Assembly (NCBI GenBank): GCA_002709235.1 | Contig: PAQI01000003.1 | Coordinates: 1-64,000 of the forward strand | Direction of reading: 5' to 3' | DNA: 64,000 nucleotides | Source of the DNA: Hirschia sp. | GTDB taxonomy: Bacteria; Pseudomonadota; Alphaproteobacteria; Caulobacterales; Hyphomonadaceae | Shown: one piece after another, positions 36,640 through 46,447 of the stretch | Numbering within the stretch: position 1 is the first letter of the stretch | Layout of the letters: each line of letters begins with the position of its first letter | The notes under the pieces: generated by a model | Told to the model about the DNA's origin: nothing | What the model saw: the letters and a program-made list of their open reading frames with translations, nothing else | The model's database searches: none | Made by a program: the position numbers and the translations under genes

Positions 36640-37443
36640 TCACATCTCGTCTGCGCCACCTGGCTGCCGTCTGCGTTTGCGTAACCACAACACACCGCGA
36701 AGATCCGACCATGCTGCCACAAGGCGTCCAAAATTGGTATATTTGGACACACCATGCATGCGGCCACGATGATTGACCGGAGCCGCTTCAATCACAAACC
36801 CCTCAGCCCGCATCAACGCAGGCATGTAGCGGTGCATGTGGTCAAAATAGGGTAGCTGCAGGAAAGCCTCGCGAAAATAGGCCTTTGCACCACATCCGGA
36901 ATCATTATGTCCGTCATCAAGCAGTTTCTGACGAACACTATTGGCTAGGCGCGAGCCGAATTTCTTCCAGGCAGAGTCCTGCCGTTTCTGGCGTTCACCC
37001 TGGACCAGTCCCAGTTTTGCCGGTGCATCTGCACGCGTCAACAGCGAGACCAGGCTGGGAAGATCCGCAGGATCATTCTGGCCGTCACCATCAATCGTCG
37101 CAATAACCGCACCTCTGGCCGCCATCACACCCGATCTGATAGCCCGGCTCTGTCCCGCATTCTGGCGGTGTCCAAGAACACGCAGGGTCGGAAACTCAGC
37201 CTTCAGCGCCGTCAGCGCTGCACGCGTGTCATCGGTCGATGCATCGTCGACAAATATCATCTCGTAAGCGCGCCCCTCCATTGCCACTGCAATTTCGGCG
37301 ACGAGCGTCCCCACATTACCAGTCTCATTATGGACTGGCACGACGATGGAGATTTCAGGGCGATTGGGAACTGTAATTTGTGTCACGATCTGCGATTGGC
37401 TAGTGTTCTGTTCGGGGCCGGGCTCTCTTACTCCGATAAACAT
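36640..37443 (-). CDS. GT2 glycosyltransferase, dolichol-phosphate-mannose-synthase-like
   Basis: A 267-residue GT-A-fold transferase: ISIVVPVHNETGNVGTLV, FVDDASTDDT, the metal motif IDGDGQNDP, and KRQDSAWKKFGSRLAN before a conserved SGCGAKAYFREAF. It lacks C-terminal membrane helices. Such enzymes charge polyprenyl phosphate with a sugar. The divergently encoded ArnT-like transferase (37600) uses that kind of donor, so the two likely act in one surface-glycan modification. Confidence 0.88.
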   Translation of the reverse strand: MFIGVREPGPEQNTSQSQIVTQITVPNRPEISIVVPVHNETGNVGTLVAEIAVAMEGRAYEMIFVDDASTDDTRAALTALKAEFPTLRVLGHRQNAGQSRAIRSGVMAARGAVIATIDGDGQNDPADLPSLVSLLTRADAPAKLGLVQGERQKRQDSAWKKFGSRLANSVRQKLLDDGHNDSGCGAKAYFREAFLQLPYFDHMHRYMPALMRAEGFVIEAAPVNHRGRMHGVSKYTNFGRLVAAWSDLRGVLWLRKRRRQPGGADEM

Positions 37444-37599
37444 GACGAGATAAGGGCCAATCTGTCTTTTTCAGCATAACCGTGTCATTGCGGGGCTAGG
37501 CTGACCGCCTGCAAGCGGTTATCCAGTCAGCTGAATTAGAATTCAAGTAAGGGGTTCCGCAATGCGCCGAACCGCTGTGATCGCAAAGGGTCGCGGGTG

Positions 37600-39543
37600 A
37601 TGAAAGACCTGAATGTCCTCACAAAGGGACCACGCGCCTACGCCATCCTGATCGCCATGATTGCCTGCCTGTCCTTGCCCGGTGTGTTCAACATGCCCGT
37701 GCTCGACCGTGATGAAGCCCGCTTCACCCAGGCAACCGCCCAGATGCTTGAAACGGGCGATTATGTGGTGATCCGCTATCACAACGAATTGAGAAACAAG
37801 AAGCCCGTCGGCATTCACTGGCTGCAGGCGGCCGCCGTTGCGGGATTGTCCGATGTCAGCGACCGACAGATCTGGGCCTGGCGCATTCCGTCCCTGCTGG
37901 GAGCCATGCTCACGGTCTGTGCGCTGTTCTGGGGTGGGTGTGCCCTGTTCAATCGCAATGCCGCCTTTGCCGCCGCCACGCTCGCTGGTACGACATTACT
38001 GATTTCATCTGAAGCGCATATCGCCAAGACCGATTCGGCACTGGTCGGCTTCGTCACCCTTGCTATGGCGGCACTCGCGCATCTGCGAAAATCCGATGCC
38101 GACAAGCGCGGACTGCTCCCCAAACAGGCCGACGCCACGGAATCCGCCGAAAAAGCGAGACTGATGCGCGTCACGTCCGGAGAAAAGGCGCTCAGCGTGC
38201 TGTTCTGGTTCGCCATCGGTCTGGGTACGCTGATCAAGGGACCCATCGCTCCGATGATCGCAGGGCTGTGCATCGCGATGCTGGTGGCGTGGGAACGCCG
38301 CACCAGCTGGCTGAGGCCATTGCTGTTCTGGCCCGGCCCCTTGCTGATGACGGTGATCGTCCTACCCTGGTTCCTTGCATCCCATATCGCGACTGAAGGC
38401 GCTTTTCTGCGCGAATCCGTTGGTGTTGATCTTGGCCCGAAAATGGTCTCTGGCGCAGAAGGACATTCGGCACCGCCCGGCACGCACCTGTCCTTGCTGC
38501 CGCTCCTGTTCTGGCCGTCCACACTCTTCCTGATCCCCGGATTGGCCGTTGCGGGTTCGCGCCTGTTTCGTCGCAAGGTCGGCGATCCTCCTACGGACAT
38601 GGCAAGCTGGCGCTTCGTCATTGCCTGGGCCCTGCCGGCCTGGCTCGTCTTTGAAGCGGCCCCCACCAAGCTCGCCCATTACACCATGCCCGCTTATCCT
38701 GCTCTCGCTCTCATGGCCGGAATGGCGCTGGACCAATTGATGGATTACAAGCGCGAAAAGCGCCTTCCGCACTGGCCGCGCTGGGTGTCTTTCCTTCTGT
38801 TTGTCATTTCAAGCCTCGCCTTCCTGGTGATCTTGTCACCCTGGGGTCTGAGTGCGTTGCGCGCGGAGGGAGCCGGTGATTTCGGCATGAATGCCACACG
38901 TGCGCTGAGCCAATGGAACACCGCCTGGCAGGCGGACGGTTCACCCATCTGGCCGTTCATCCTGTCTGTGCTGGCGGTGGGGGCGCTTGGCTGGTGCTTC
39001 ATCACACGCCGTTACAAATGGACACTGGGCGCGCTCGTCCTGTCATCCATGATCGTGGGCGGCACATTGCGCGGCGTTATCCTGCCCAATCAGGATTGGA
39101 CGCTTGCGACCAACACCGCCATCGAGCTGCTGGATGAGGTCTGCGGCGCGCCTGAGGGCCCACAAAGAGATCCCGCCTGCGGAGGTGATGCGCCACGGCT
39201 GGTGCGCGCGATTGCCTATGCGGAGCCCAGCCTGGTGTTTCTGCTGTCCGACAAGATCATCCTGCCTCCCGACAGCACCGCCACTTTGCCGCCACGCTCA
39301 CAGGAACCGCGCCCCGTCTGGTTGATCGATCTGGCAACCGATGAAGGCCGCAAGGCCCTCAGCTCGATTGCTCAACAGGCTACCGACAATGCACGCTGCG
39401 TGCGGATCGCGCGTCGCCTTGTTCGAAATTATTCCAATGGTGATGCCTCGGAACTGGCAGCTGTGGCAGTAGAGCCCGACCTTTGCAGCCCACCGGCCCC
39501 TGCGATTGAAATTCCGGAAGAGCCAGAAGACCTGCTGGAATAG
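37600..39543 (+). CDS. ArnT-like GT-C glycosyltransferase (GT83/GT39 family)
   Basis: A 647-residue inner-membrane transferase. The N-terminal periplasmic loop begins MPVLDRDEARFTQATAQMLETGDYVV with the conserved acidic DRDE, followed by about eleven helices and a C-terminal periplasmic region. It moves a sugar from a polyprenyl-phosphate carrier onto lipid A or another surface acceptor. ATG 37600 is used; GTG 37597 is directly before it. Paired with the GT2 gene opposite. Confidence 0.9.
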   Translation: MKDLNVLTKGPRAYAILIAMIACLSLPGVFNMPVLDRDEARFTQATAQMLETGDYVVIRYHNELRNKKPVGIHWLQAAAVAGLSDVSDRQIWAWRIPSLLGAMLTVCALFWGGCALFNRNAAFAAATLAGTTLLISSEAHIAKTDSALVGFVTLAMAALAHLRKSDADKRGLLPKQADATESAEKARLMRVTSGEKALSVLFWFAIGLGTLIKGPIAPMIAGLCIAMLVAWERRTSWLRPLLFWPGPLLMTVIVLPWFLASHIATEGAFLRESVGVDLGPKMVSGAEGHSAPPGTHLSLLPLLFWPSTLFLIPGLAVAGSRLFRRKVGDPPTDMASWRFVIAWALPAWLVFEAAPTKLAHYTMPAYPALALMAGMALDQLMDYKREKRLPHWPRWVSFLLFVISSLAFLVILSPWGLSALRAEGAGDFGMNATRALSQWNTAWQADGSPIWPFILSVLAVGALGWCFITRRYKWTLGALVLSSMIVGGTLRGVILPNQDWTLATNTAIELLDEVCGAPEGPQRDPACGGDAPRLVRAIAYAEPSLVFLLSDKIILPPDSTATLPPRSQEPRPVWLIDLATDEGRKALSSIAQQATDNARCVRIARRLVRNYSNGDASELAAVAVEPDLCSPPAPAIEIPEEPEDLLE

Positions 39544-39605
39544 ATCACGATGAACAGATAAAGTCGGCCGAAGATTTCCTTCTGATTGACCGGGCGGGTG
39601 ATGCG

Positions 39606-40553
39606 TCAGGCGTGACCCGCGCCGGTATGGTTGCTACCCGTCAAAGCGCGAAATGCAATGCGTGCGAACAACAGCCCCGCAATGATCGGCACAGACAATG
39701 TCGCCAATGACCGGGTCACTGGAGAAGCCGAGAACTTGCGGAAATAGATGCCAAAGCCCTTGGCCTTTTCCCACTCCACCTTGAATTTCGAACTTTTCGA
39801 CGTGCCGCTATAGTGCATGGCACCGGCTAGCGGTGTGAACACCACCTCGCCTCCTTCATGCTCCTTGGCCCGGCGGCAGATATCAATATCCTCGACATGC
39901 AGGAAATATTGCCCGTCAAATCCACCCAGTTTTTCAAACCCGGTACGCGACATATACATCATCGCACCCGAGACAACCGGCGTCGGCACAGGGCCTGATG
40001 GCACCGGGCGGCGGTGATGATTCACGCCCTCGACAAATCTGTGAACTGCGCTGAGATTCATGAATGTCGCCAGCGAGCTGACCGGACCTGGCAAGCGCCG
40101 CCGCGCACCGCGCTGCTCACTGCCATCGGAATTGAAGACTCGACCGCCCACGATCCAGGGCTCACTCAGGTTTTCAGCGGCCATTTCAAGAGCCGCAATC
40201 GACCCACGTCTCAGGATTGCATCCGGATTGAGGAACAGGAAACGATCACCCGTCGCAAAGCGTGCGCCCAGATTGGCACCTTGCGCAAAGCCGACATTAC
40301 CCTGCCCTTCCACGAGACGGAATTTCTTGTGCTCGTTGCAATAGTCTCTGAGCAGATCGACGGAAAAGGCCCGGTCGCCATTGCAAACGACGATGACTTC
40401 ATTGACCTGATCATCAAGCTCCAGCGTTGTCAGACAGGTCTTGAGGCTGGGACCGGCGTAATAGCACACGACAATCACGGATACCGATGCATCATTGGGC
40501 ATGGTCATTTCCACGCGATCCCAGATGCTCGATTCAGCGAGCTGAATACTCAT
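39606..40553 (-). CDS. GT2 glycosyltransferase (rhamnosyltransferase-like)
   Basis: A 315-residue GT-A enzyme: VSVIVVCYYAGPSLKTCL, LNPDAILRRGSI, the metal DxD-like region, and FDGQYFLHVEDIDICRRAKEHEGG, the WbbL-like pattern of rhamnosyltransferases. The C-terminal SLATLSVPIIAGLLFARIAF may be a membrane-associated helix. The ATG overlaps the stop of the O-antigen-ligase-like gene (TGATG), so the two are translationally coupled; both point to O-antigen or capsule synthesis. Confidence 0.88.
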   Translation of the reverse strand: MSIQLAESSIWDRVEMTMPNDASVSVIVVCYYAGPSLKTCLTTLELDDQVNEVIVVCNGDRAFSVDLLRDYCNEHKKFRLVEGQGNVGFAQGANLGARFATGDRFLFLNPDAILRRGSIAALEMAAENLSEPWIVGGRVFNSDGSEQRGARRRLPGPVSSLATFMNLSAVHRFVEGVNHHRRPVPSGPVPTPVVSGAMMYMSRTGFEKLGGFDGQYFLHVEDIDICRRAKEHEGGEVVFTPLAGAMHYSGTSKSSKFKVEWEKAKGFGIYFRKFSASPVTRSLATLSVPIIAGLLFARIAFRALTGSNHTGAGHA

Positions 40554-41803
40554 CAGCGCCTCTCCTCACTTGGTACTAACTCCTGCGACCCACGATTCAG
40601 AAGAACCGCGATCGCAGCACAAAATCCCACCAATGCCCACCACCACTCATTCCAAAGACTGAATGAGAACGAGCAGACCACCAGCGCTGCGCCCCATAAT
40701 GCCGCCGCCGCACTGGCACCTATTGGGGTCATTTGATGCGCATTCGCAAGACGAAAGGCCAGCAATAAACAGATCGCTGCAGCCAGAAGTGCACCGACAA
40801 GGCCGGTCTCTGCCCAGATATGCAGCAGCATGTTGTGCGGATGATTCGGCATCATCATCTGACCTTCCCACCGGCCTTCGGCAAATCTGTCAGTGAAACT
40901 GCGCAAGCCATCCAGGCCCCATCCCAGGACAGGCTTGACCGCGATTATCTGGTCAATGGCATAGGTCCAGCTTTCAATTCGCCACCATGCCGAGGCGGGC
41001 AATTGTGATTTTTCGTCACCGATCAATGCAATCAGAAGCGCGAAGAGAAATGGCGTTGCCAGAATGTAGATCGCAGTCAGACCACCCAGGACATACCAGC
41101 CCACAGACCCAAGCGCTGGCACGATGTAGATCAACGCAACGGCCACCACCACCGCCATGGCCCCGGCTACGCTGTCGACCATCAACAGATGATAGGCCAT
41201 GAACACCGCAGCAATCAGCACCGCCACATGCTTGCCGATCCCGAGCAGCCCAGGAACACCGCTTTTCAGCACGGCCAGCAGTAACACGCCTGAAAAGCCA
41301 AAAATGGCTGCCGTTCGCCCGATATTCTGAACACCTTCACCGCGGTCATCCATCATCGGCGCGAACAGATCGAGTATCTGATCGGTAAAATGGCCTTCGA
41401 TCAGCACCAGAATTCCGACCAGCAGGATCGCGATCAGCATCATCAGGCTCGCCATACGTGCTTCTCGCGGCGAAGAACGCAGCGCCGCCCCGATTGCCAG
41501 CATGCACAGCACCGCCACAAGACCGATTCGCAAGGAGGTGGCCTTGATCGCGAACTTGCCGCCCTCAAGATCGAATTCGATGAATCTGGCCTCCATTGGA
41601 GACCACAGGCTGGAGAGTGTCGCAAATGCCAACGCCGCACATATCGCGACCATATAGGGCCGGATATTGTTTTCGCGGGACTGGAACACAAAGAAGAGTG
41701 CTGTGATCAGCGTCAATGGTGCAAAGCCAAGCCCCCCCGCAAAGGAAACGGGAAGCCAGAGCAGAGCCATCAATCCCCAAGGGGCGAGCCTGAGCGGCTG
41801 CAT
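40553..41803 (-). CDS. O-antigen ligase / polymerase family membrane protein
   Basis: A 416-residue polytopic protein with about ten to twelve helices and a large periplasmic loop. The Wzy_C/WaaL-type motif GWGLDGLRSFTDRF ... PNHPHNMLLHIWAETGLVGALL is clear, with the conserved HNxxLxxxxExG pattern. ATG 41803 has GGGGAGGA nine bases upstream. It transfers or polymerises surface polysaccharide; ligase versus polymerase cannot be told apart here. Confidence 0.88.
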   Translation of the reverse strand: MQPLRLAPWGLMALLWLPVSFAGGLGFAPLTLITALFFVFQSRENNIRPYMVAICAALAFATLSSLWSPMEARFIEFDLEGGKFAIKATSLRIGLVAVLCMLAIGAALRSSPREARMASLMMLIAILLVGILVLIEGHFTDQILDLFAPMMDDRGEGVQNIGRTAAIFGFSGVLLLAVLKSGVPGLLGIGKHVAVLIAAVFMAYHLLMVDSVAGAMAVVVAVALIYIVPALGSVGWYVLGGLTAIYILATPFLFALLIALIGDEKSQLPASAWWRIESWTYAIDQIIAVKPVLGWGLDGLRSFTDRFAEGRWEGQMMMPNHPHNMLLHIWAETGLVGALLAAAICLLLAFRLANAHQMTPIGASAAAALWGAALVVCSFSFSLWNEWWWALVGFCAAIAVLLNRGSQELVPSEERR

Positions 41804-41840
41804 CAAACTGTGTCCTCCCCAGGGTTCGTCAACGCTACAC

Positions 41841-41880
41841 AAAAAACGGGGGCTGGCATGCTATGGATCCCAGCCCCCTC
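41841..41880 (-). terminator. thrS terminator
   Basis: On the minus strand GGGGGCTGGG and CCAGCCCCCG form a 9-bp GC stem followed by TTTTTTG. It lies directly after the thrS stop codon. Confidence 0.85.
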
Positions 41881-41908
41881 AGACTGTCGTTGGAAACAAA
41901 ACTCCTAT

Positions 41909-43849
41909 TTACGTCTCGCGTAAATCCGGCGGCGCAGCTTCTGCCCTTAATTTTTCGCAACATGCTGCAAGCTCAACCACTTCCGGGCGACCTTTGGCAT
42001 CCCCAAAGCGGCGAAGCGCCAGCGTGCGGTCATCCATTTCCTGACGCCCGACCACAGCAATGATCGGTACCTTCTGATGAGAGTGCTCACGGACCTTGTA
42101 ATTGATCTTCTCATTGCGAAGATCGACCTCTACACGCAACCCCGCCTTGCGCAGCTCTGCGGCTGCTTCAAGAGCATAGTCGTCGGCATCCTGCATGATC
42201 GTGGCGATCACCACCTGAACCGGCGCAAGCCACATCGGGAAGGCTCCCGCCACATTCTCGATCAATATGCCCAGGAAGCGCTCGAACGAGCCGAAGATCG
42301 CCCTATGCAACATGGCCGGGCGGTGCTTGGCACCATCCTCTCCCACATATTCAGCATCCAGCCGCTCTGGCAGGTTGAAATCCGCCTGTATCGTACCCGT
42401 CTGCCATTCACGGCCAATCGCATCCTTGACCACAAAGTCCAGCTTGGGGCCATAAAACGCGCCATCGCCGGGATTGTAGACAACCTCCAGCCCAGACGCC
42501 TCGGCCGCCACGCGCAGTGAGTTTTCCGCCTTGTCCCAGACCTCATCAGATCCTACGCGCGTTTCGGGTCGGTCGGAAAACTTCACCGTCACATCGTCAA
42601 ATCCAAGGGCGGCATAAACCTCACGCAGCATGTCACAGAAGCGTTTCACCTCATCCGTGATCTGATCTTCCGTACAGAAGATATGTGCATCATCCTGGGT
42701 GAAGGCGCGTACACGCATCAGGCCATGCAAGGCACCCGATGGTTCATACCGGTGACAGGATCCGAACTCCGCCAGACGCAGTGGCAGGTCGCGATAGCTC
42801 TTCTGGCCGTGATTGAACACCTGCACGTGACACGGGCAGTTCATCGGCTTGACCGCGAGCACCTTGTCCTCCTGATCGATGGAGGAGATGAACATGTTCT
42901 CGCGATATTTGCCCCAATGGCCGGATTTTTCCCAGAAGGAGCGATCCATCAACTGCGGCGTCTTGATTTCCCTGTAGCCATAGCGGTCCTGCACCCGGCG
43001 CATATAATCCATCAGCACGCGATAGAGCGTCCAGCCCTTGGGGTGCCAGAATACCTGGCCCTGCGCAGCGTCCTGAAGGTGGAACAGGTCCAGCGCATTG
43101 CCCAGCTTGCGGTGGTCACGCTTTTCCGCCTCCTCCAGACGCATCAGATGCGCCTTGAGGTCCTTTTCATTTGCCCAGGCCGTGCCGTAAATGCGTTGCA
43201 GCATCTCATTATTGCTGTCACCGCGCCAATAGGCACCCGCCAGCTTCATCAGCTTGAATGCCTTGGGCAGCTTGCCCGTGGATGGCAGGTGCGGCCCGCG
43301 ACACAGATCAGACCATTGATCAGCATGTGAATAAAGCGTGATGTCCTCTCCCGGCGGGATGATGTCATCAATGATCTGCGCCTTGTACTTCTCGCCGATC
43401 TTCTTGAAATGGGCGATAGCATCATCCTTGGCCCAGACCTCGCGATTGATCGGAAGGTCGGCGTCGATGATCTCGTTCATCTTCTTTTCGATGGCCGCAA
43501 AATCATCCGTGGAGAACCCCTCCTTGCGGGCGAAGTCATAGAAGAAGCCGTCATCGATCACCGGACCGATCGTGACCTGCGTATCGGGAAACAGCTCCTG
43601 TACCGCCTGCGCCAGCACATGGGCGGCGTCATGGCGCACAAGGTCGAGCGCTTCGGGGCTCTTGATGTCCAGCAGCTCCAGCGTGCTGTCGCCTTCAAAG
43701 GGGCGCTTCACATCCCACAACTCACCATTCACACGGGCGAGAATGGAGCGCTTGGCGAGGGATTTGGAAATGCTCTCGGCGACATCGAACGGGCTGGTGC
43801 CCTGTTCAACTTCGCGTTTGGAGCCGTCTGGCAGTGTAATGTCTAACAT
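41909..43849 (-). CDS. thrS: Threonyl-tRNA synthetase
   Basis: A 646-residue class II synthetase: TGS domain ([27 protein letters not shown]), editing domain with [16 protein letters not shown], catalytic core with motifs including [49 protein letters not shown], and the C-terminal anticodon domain ([10 protein letters not shown]). ATG 43849 gives the family length; the longer frame adds an unconserved 49 residues. A 564-base gene-free stretch precedes it, including a short threonine-containing ORF. Confidence 0.97.
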   Translation of the reverse strand: MLDITLPDGSKREVEQGTSPFDVAESISKSLAKRSILARVNGELWDVKRPFEGDSTLELLDIKSPEALDLVRHDAAHVLAQAVQELFPDTQVTIGPVIDDGFFYDFARKEGFSTDDFAAIEKKMNEIIDADLPINREVWAKDDAIAHFKKIGEKYKAQIIDDIIPPGEDITLYSHADQWSDLCRGPHLPSTGKLPKAFKLMKLAGAYWRGDSNNEMLQRIYGTAWANEKDLKAHLMRLEEAEKRDHRKLGNALDLFHLQDAAQGQVFWHPKGWTLYRVLMDYMRRVQDRYGYREIKTPQLMDRSFWEKSGHWGKYRENMFISSIDQEDKVLAVKPMNCPCHVQVFNHGQKSYRDLPLRLAEFGSCHRYEPSGALHGLMRVRAFTQDDAHIFCTEDQITDEVKRFCDMLREVYAALGFDDVTVKFSDRPETRVGSDEVWDKAENSLRVAAEASGLEVVYNPGDGAFYGPKLDFVVKDAIGREWQTGTIQADFNLPERLDAEYVGEDGAKHRPAMLHRAIFGSFERFLGILIENVAGAFPMWLAPVQVVIATIMQDADDYALEAAAELRKAGLRVEVDLRNEKINYKVREHSHQKVPIIAVVGRQEMDDRTLALRRFGDAKGRPEVVELAACCEKLRAEAAPPDLRET

Positions 43850-44413
43850 GATGTCTTCGTTTCTTCCGGGCGGCCGCATGTCGTCAGGCTGTGCCTGTTC
43901 GTTCAGGGCAGAATATCGAGGGATGCTTAACGCGAACTGACCTGAAAACCCAATGCTTAATTCGCCAAAACCGGCCGCAATGTTCACAAGCCGCAAATGA
44001 AGCGGCGATGGATTGTCATATGAATTTGATGGGCGCGATGCGGTTCGCTCCAGGCCAACAGGCCGAGCAGGGGCATTACGCGCCCCGGAAAGTTCGGGTC
44101 GTGAAGAGACGTGCTGAGATGTAGATCATCTGGCGCATGGGGTTACTCTTGGGTTTGATGGGGAGGATATAACGCACGGCCAGCCGTCATGCAACTGCGC
44201 CCCTCCCTCCTCACCATGGACCAGCTTTTCAGATCTGCAAGAGCGACTGCGACTGCAGAGAATGGGGTCGCCTCCGTCTTACAACTGTCACTTTCAAAAT
44301 TCTGAAAATCAATTTAGCATTTTGTTCGAGCGCATTTTTCGTCGCGCTCGGCTGGAATGATCGTGCTTGGCTGTACTTGAGCTATGCGCGATCATTGCGT
44401 TGAGGGGAAATCA
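43850..44413. other. Long leader region upstream of thrS
   Basis: A 564-base intergenic stretch between divergent thrS and a lipoprotein gene. On the minus strand it contains the 20-codon ORF at 44076-44138 and short stems (GGGGC/GCCCC around its stop; CGCCGC/GCGGC at about 43995-44015). The lipoprotein promoter is in the AT-rich part near 44290-44340. No tRNA or T-box is seen. Confidence 0.5.
44076..44138 (-). CDS. Possible leader peptide upstream of thrS
   Basis: ATG-initiated 20-codon ORF encoding [20 protein letters not shown], with a TTRT cluster (ACG ACC CGA ACT) and AAGAG seven bases before the ATG. A GGGGC/GCCCC stem overlaps its stop. It could be a threonine-sensing attenuator peptide for thrS, but no terminator with a T-run is obvious between it and thrS, and it is about 230 bases away. 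Confidence 0.3.
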   Translation of the reverse strand: MRQMIYISARLFTTRTFRGA

Positions 44414-44851
44414 ATGAAAATCAAAACCATGGCCGGAATCTGTCTAGCAGCAACCGCTGCGGCCTGTTCCATCAAACAGAATGTGCAACCGGTGAGCCTG
44501 CTCGCACAGCAGGAAATCTGCGTCATCCAGAACGATGCTGTCAGAGCGGAATTCCTGACAGCTATCAACCGAAGCCTCAGCAGTTGGAGCTATCAGGTCA
44601 CCTTGCTCGATCAAGGTAGTCCAGTGACGTCCTGCCCTGTCACAATGGCCTATGTAGCCAATTGGAGCTGGGATGTTGCCGTATACATGACCTACGCACA
44701 ACTGGACGTCTATCAGGACGGTGCGATCAGCGGATCTGCTGTCTATGACGCTCGATCTGGCGGCGCGAACATGGGCAAGTTCATCAATGCAGAGGCTAAG
44801 GTCGACGAACTCATCGGACAGCTCTTCCAGAAAAACGGGGCCGGAAATTGA
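44414..44851 (+). CDS. Lipoprotein, Sbal_3080-like
   Basis: A 145-residue lipoprotein with lipobox TAAAC after MKIKTMAGICLA. The mature part begins SIKQNVQPV and contains EICVIQNDAVRAEFLTAI and a Trp/Tyr-rich middle (YVANWSWDVAVYMTYAQLDVY), a pattern I associate with the Sbal_3080 lipoprotein family. GAGGGG precedes the ATG. Its stop overlaps the TTG start of a second lipoprotein gene, so the two work together; function unknown. Confidence 0.72.
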   Translation: MKIKTMAGICLAATAAACSIKQNVQPVSLLAQQEICVIQNDAVRAEFLTAINRSLSSWSYQVTLLDQGSPVTSCPVTMAYVANWSWDVAVYMTYAQLDVYQDGAISGSAVYDARSGGANMGKFINAEAKVDELIGQLFQKNGAGN

Positions 44852-45459
44852 AACACGTCATCACGGCAGCAATGGCTGCCATCGGTCTGGTCGCTTGCAC
44901 AAGTATTCCGCCGGCCGAACCCTATTTTGCGTCGGTTGAGACAACCCAGACACTTCAATCAACGCTACCTGCTGATACACGGATTGCAATCGGCACCTTC
45001 ACCGCGAGTGAAAGTGTGGAAAACACACCAAAATGCCGCCTTGCGGGGCGTATAAATCCTGCCGGTACGCAAACCATTCCAGACTATATCCGTTCGGCAT
45101 TTGTGACGGAGCTCAAAGCAGCAGACCTTTATGATGCTGAAGCCCCAATTGTTCTTTCCGGTCAGGTACTTCAATCGGATCTGGTATCAACCGGGACAGC
45201 ATCCTGGACAATCAACCTGACGCTTTCCAATGGCGATGACAGTTTCGACACCATGAAAGTCAGCGAATTCCAGTCACGGTTCGAAGCTGGTGCTGCGTGT
45301 GCAGCTTCAGAGGCAGCCTACCGCAATGCCGTCTCGGAACTGGTCAAGACCATTATTGCAAAACCGGAGTTTGCAGCACTGGTATCTGATGCCGGAGCAG
45401 AAGCCGCACCAGAGGCTCCACTGGCCACCGAAACACCTTCAGAGACACCTGAGTCCTGA
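44848..45459 (+). CDS. Lipoprotein, partner of the preceding lipoprotein
   Basis: A 203-residue protein with signal peptide and lipobox LVAC (Cys17). It begins at TTG 44848, overlapping the upstream stop (TTGA). The mature region is beta-rich (TRIAIGTFTASESVENTPKC; APIVLSGQVLQSDLVS) and resembles the lipoprotein partners of outer-membrane assembly or trafficking systems only vaguely. It ends in a Glu/Pro/Ala-rich tail. No family recognised with confidence. Confidence 0.68.
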   Translation: MKHVITAAMAAIGLVACTSIPPAEPYFASVETTQTLQSTLPADTRIAIGTFTASESVENTPKCRLAGRINPAGTQTIPDYIRSAFVTELKAADLYDAEAPIVLSGQVLQSDLVSTGTASWTINLTLSNGDDSFDTMKVSEFQSRFEAGAACAASEAAYRNAVSELVKTIIAKPEFAALVSDAGAEAAPEAPLATETPSETPES

Positions 45460-45475
45460 GGCTCCTAAGGCTGTT

Positions 45476-45811
45476 TCATTGATCGGATCCGGGATCCTCC
45501 CGATCTGATGTGACCAATTGCTGCTTCGACCACAAACCATAACGCCACGGTGTAAAAATCGTGGCGTTTGCGTTTGGAAACTCCGGCACCTCGTCCACGC
45601 CGCAGGTTCCGCCCGGACGGCATCTGGTGAACCTTGCCAGGCCCATCCATCCGCCGGCCCAGAACCCGTGACGTGTGACAGCTTCGGCCATGTATTCCGA
45701 GCAGGTCGGCGCGTGGCGACACTGCACGCCGAACAGCGCAAAGGCTGGCGACAGTGTCAGCTTGTAGAGACGCAGGGCTGCGCCTGCCATGGAAGAATAG
45801 CGTTGCTTCAT
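45476..45811 (-). CDS. yidD: YidD, membrane protein insertion efficiency factor
   Basis: A 111-residue member of the YidD family: LRLYKLTLSPAFALFGVQCRHAPTCSEYMAEAVTRHGFWAGGWMGLARFTRCRPGG carries the conserved Cys pair and PTCSxY motif. It has a C-terminal extension of about 35 residues beyond the usual 70-85. YidD aids insertion of inner-membrane proteins with YidC. ATG 45811 is preferred; 45832 and 45850 are possible. It is not next to yidC/rnpA here. Confidence 0.92.
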   Translation of the reverse strand: MKQRYSSMAGAALRLYKLTLSPAFALFGVQCRHAPTCSEYMAEAVTRHGFWAGGWMGLARFTRCRPGGTCGVDEVPEFPNANATIFTPWRYGLWSKQQLVTSDREDPGSDQ

Positions 45812-45994
45812 AGCGGTTTCATGCACCTGCATCCCGCCCCATAAAAGCATGACGCAAAATTATGAAATTGCGGCACAAACAAGAAGAAATTGCCGCAGAA
45901 TTGTTTTTCGAGAATGTATTCACAAACCACTTATCAATGCCATTGGTCCACACCACTTTACGTCTCCTGTCGATAATAGAGGAGGACAGTGAAT

Positions 45995-46351
45995 ATGAAG
46001 ACCATACTGATTTCTGCGCTCGCCGCCATGACCCTTGGTGCATGTGCCAGCCAAACAGGGCTCGGCAATACCGTGTCTGGCGGAGCCTATGGTGAACTGT
46101 CGCCAGACTGGGAAAAGGCCTCAAAAGCTGAAGCCAAGGCCCAGAACCTGATCGACAAGGGTGAAGCCCGTATCGAGAAGGGCGAGAAGAAGATCAAGGA
46201 TGCCCGCAAGATGACCCGCGACGGTGAAGACCTCGTCGACAAGGGACAGGCGGACATCAAGAAAGGCGAGAAGGACCTCGCCGACGCCAAGGCCAAACGC
46301 GAGGCCGTTGAAGCAGACTACAAATCGCGTACAGACGCCATTGATGGCTAA
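45995..46351 (+). CDS. Coiled-coil lipoprotein with KGE repeats
   Basis: A 118-residue lipoprotein with LGAC lipobox. The mature part is an Ala/Lys/Glu-rich helix with repeats of the form DKGEARIEKGEKKIKDA and DKGQADIKKGEKDLADA, about 25 residues apart, so a coiled coil or helical hairpin that could span the periplasm or bind peptidoglycan is likely. GAGGAGG lies nine bases upstream of ATG 45995. A strong terminator follows at 46355. Monocistronic; function unknown. Confidence 0.75.
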   Translation: MKTILISALAAMTLGACASQTGLGNTVSGGAYGELSPDWEKASKAEAKAQNLIDKGEARIEKGEKKIKDARKMTRDGEDLVDKGQADIKKGEKDLADAKAKREAVEADYKSRTDAIDG

Positions 46352-46354
46352 TGC

Positions 46355-46388
46355 GAAAAGCGCCTCCGTCCATACGAGGCGCTTTTTT
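46355..46388 (+). terminator. Terminator after the KGE-repeat lipoprotein
   Basis: AAAAGCGCCTC / GAGGCGCTTTTTT forms an 11-bp stem with a nine-base loop and a T-run. Confidence 0.9.
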
Positions 46389-46447
46389 GTTGAGAGGGCC
46401 TCAAGGGAACCTCCCCCGTCTGATGGGCGTTGACACTCCAACACCCC

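Noticed and set aside
43850-44413. T-box or tRNA-like structure upstream of thrS
   Set aside because: No T-box GGTGG-type motif or tRNA cloverleaf could be seen; only short stems.
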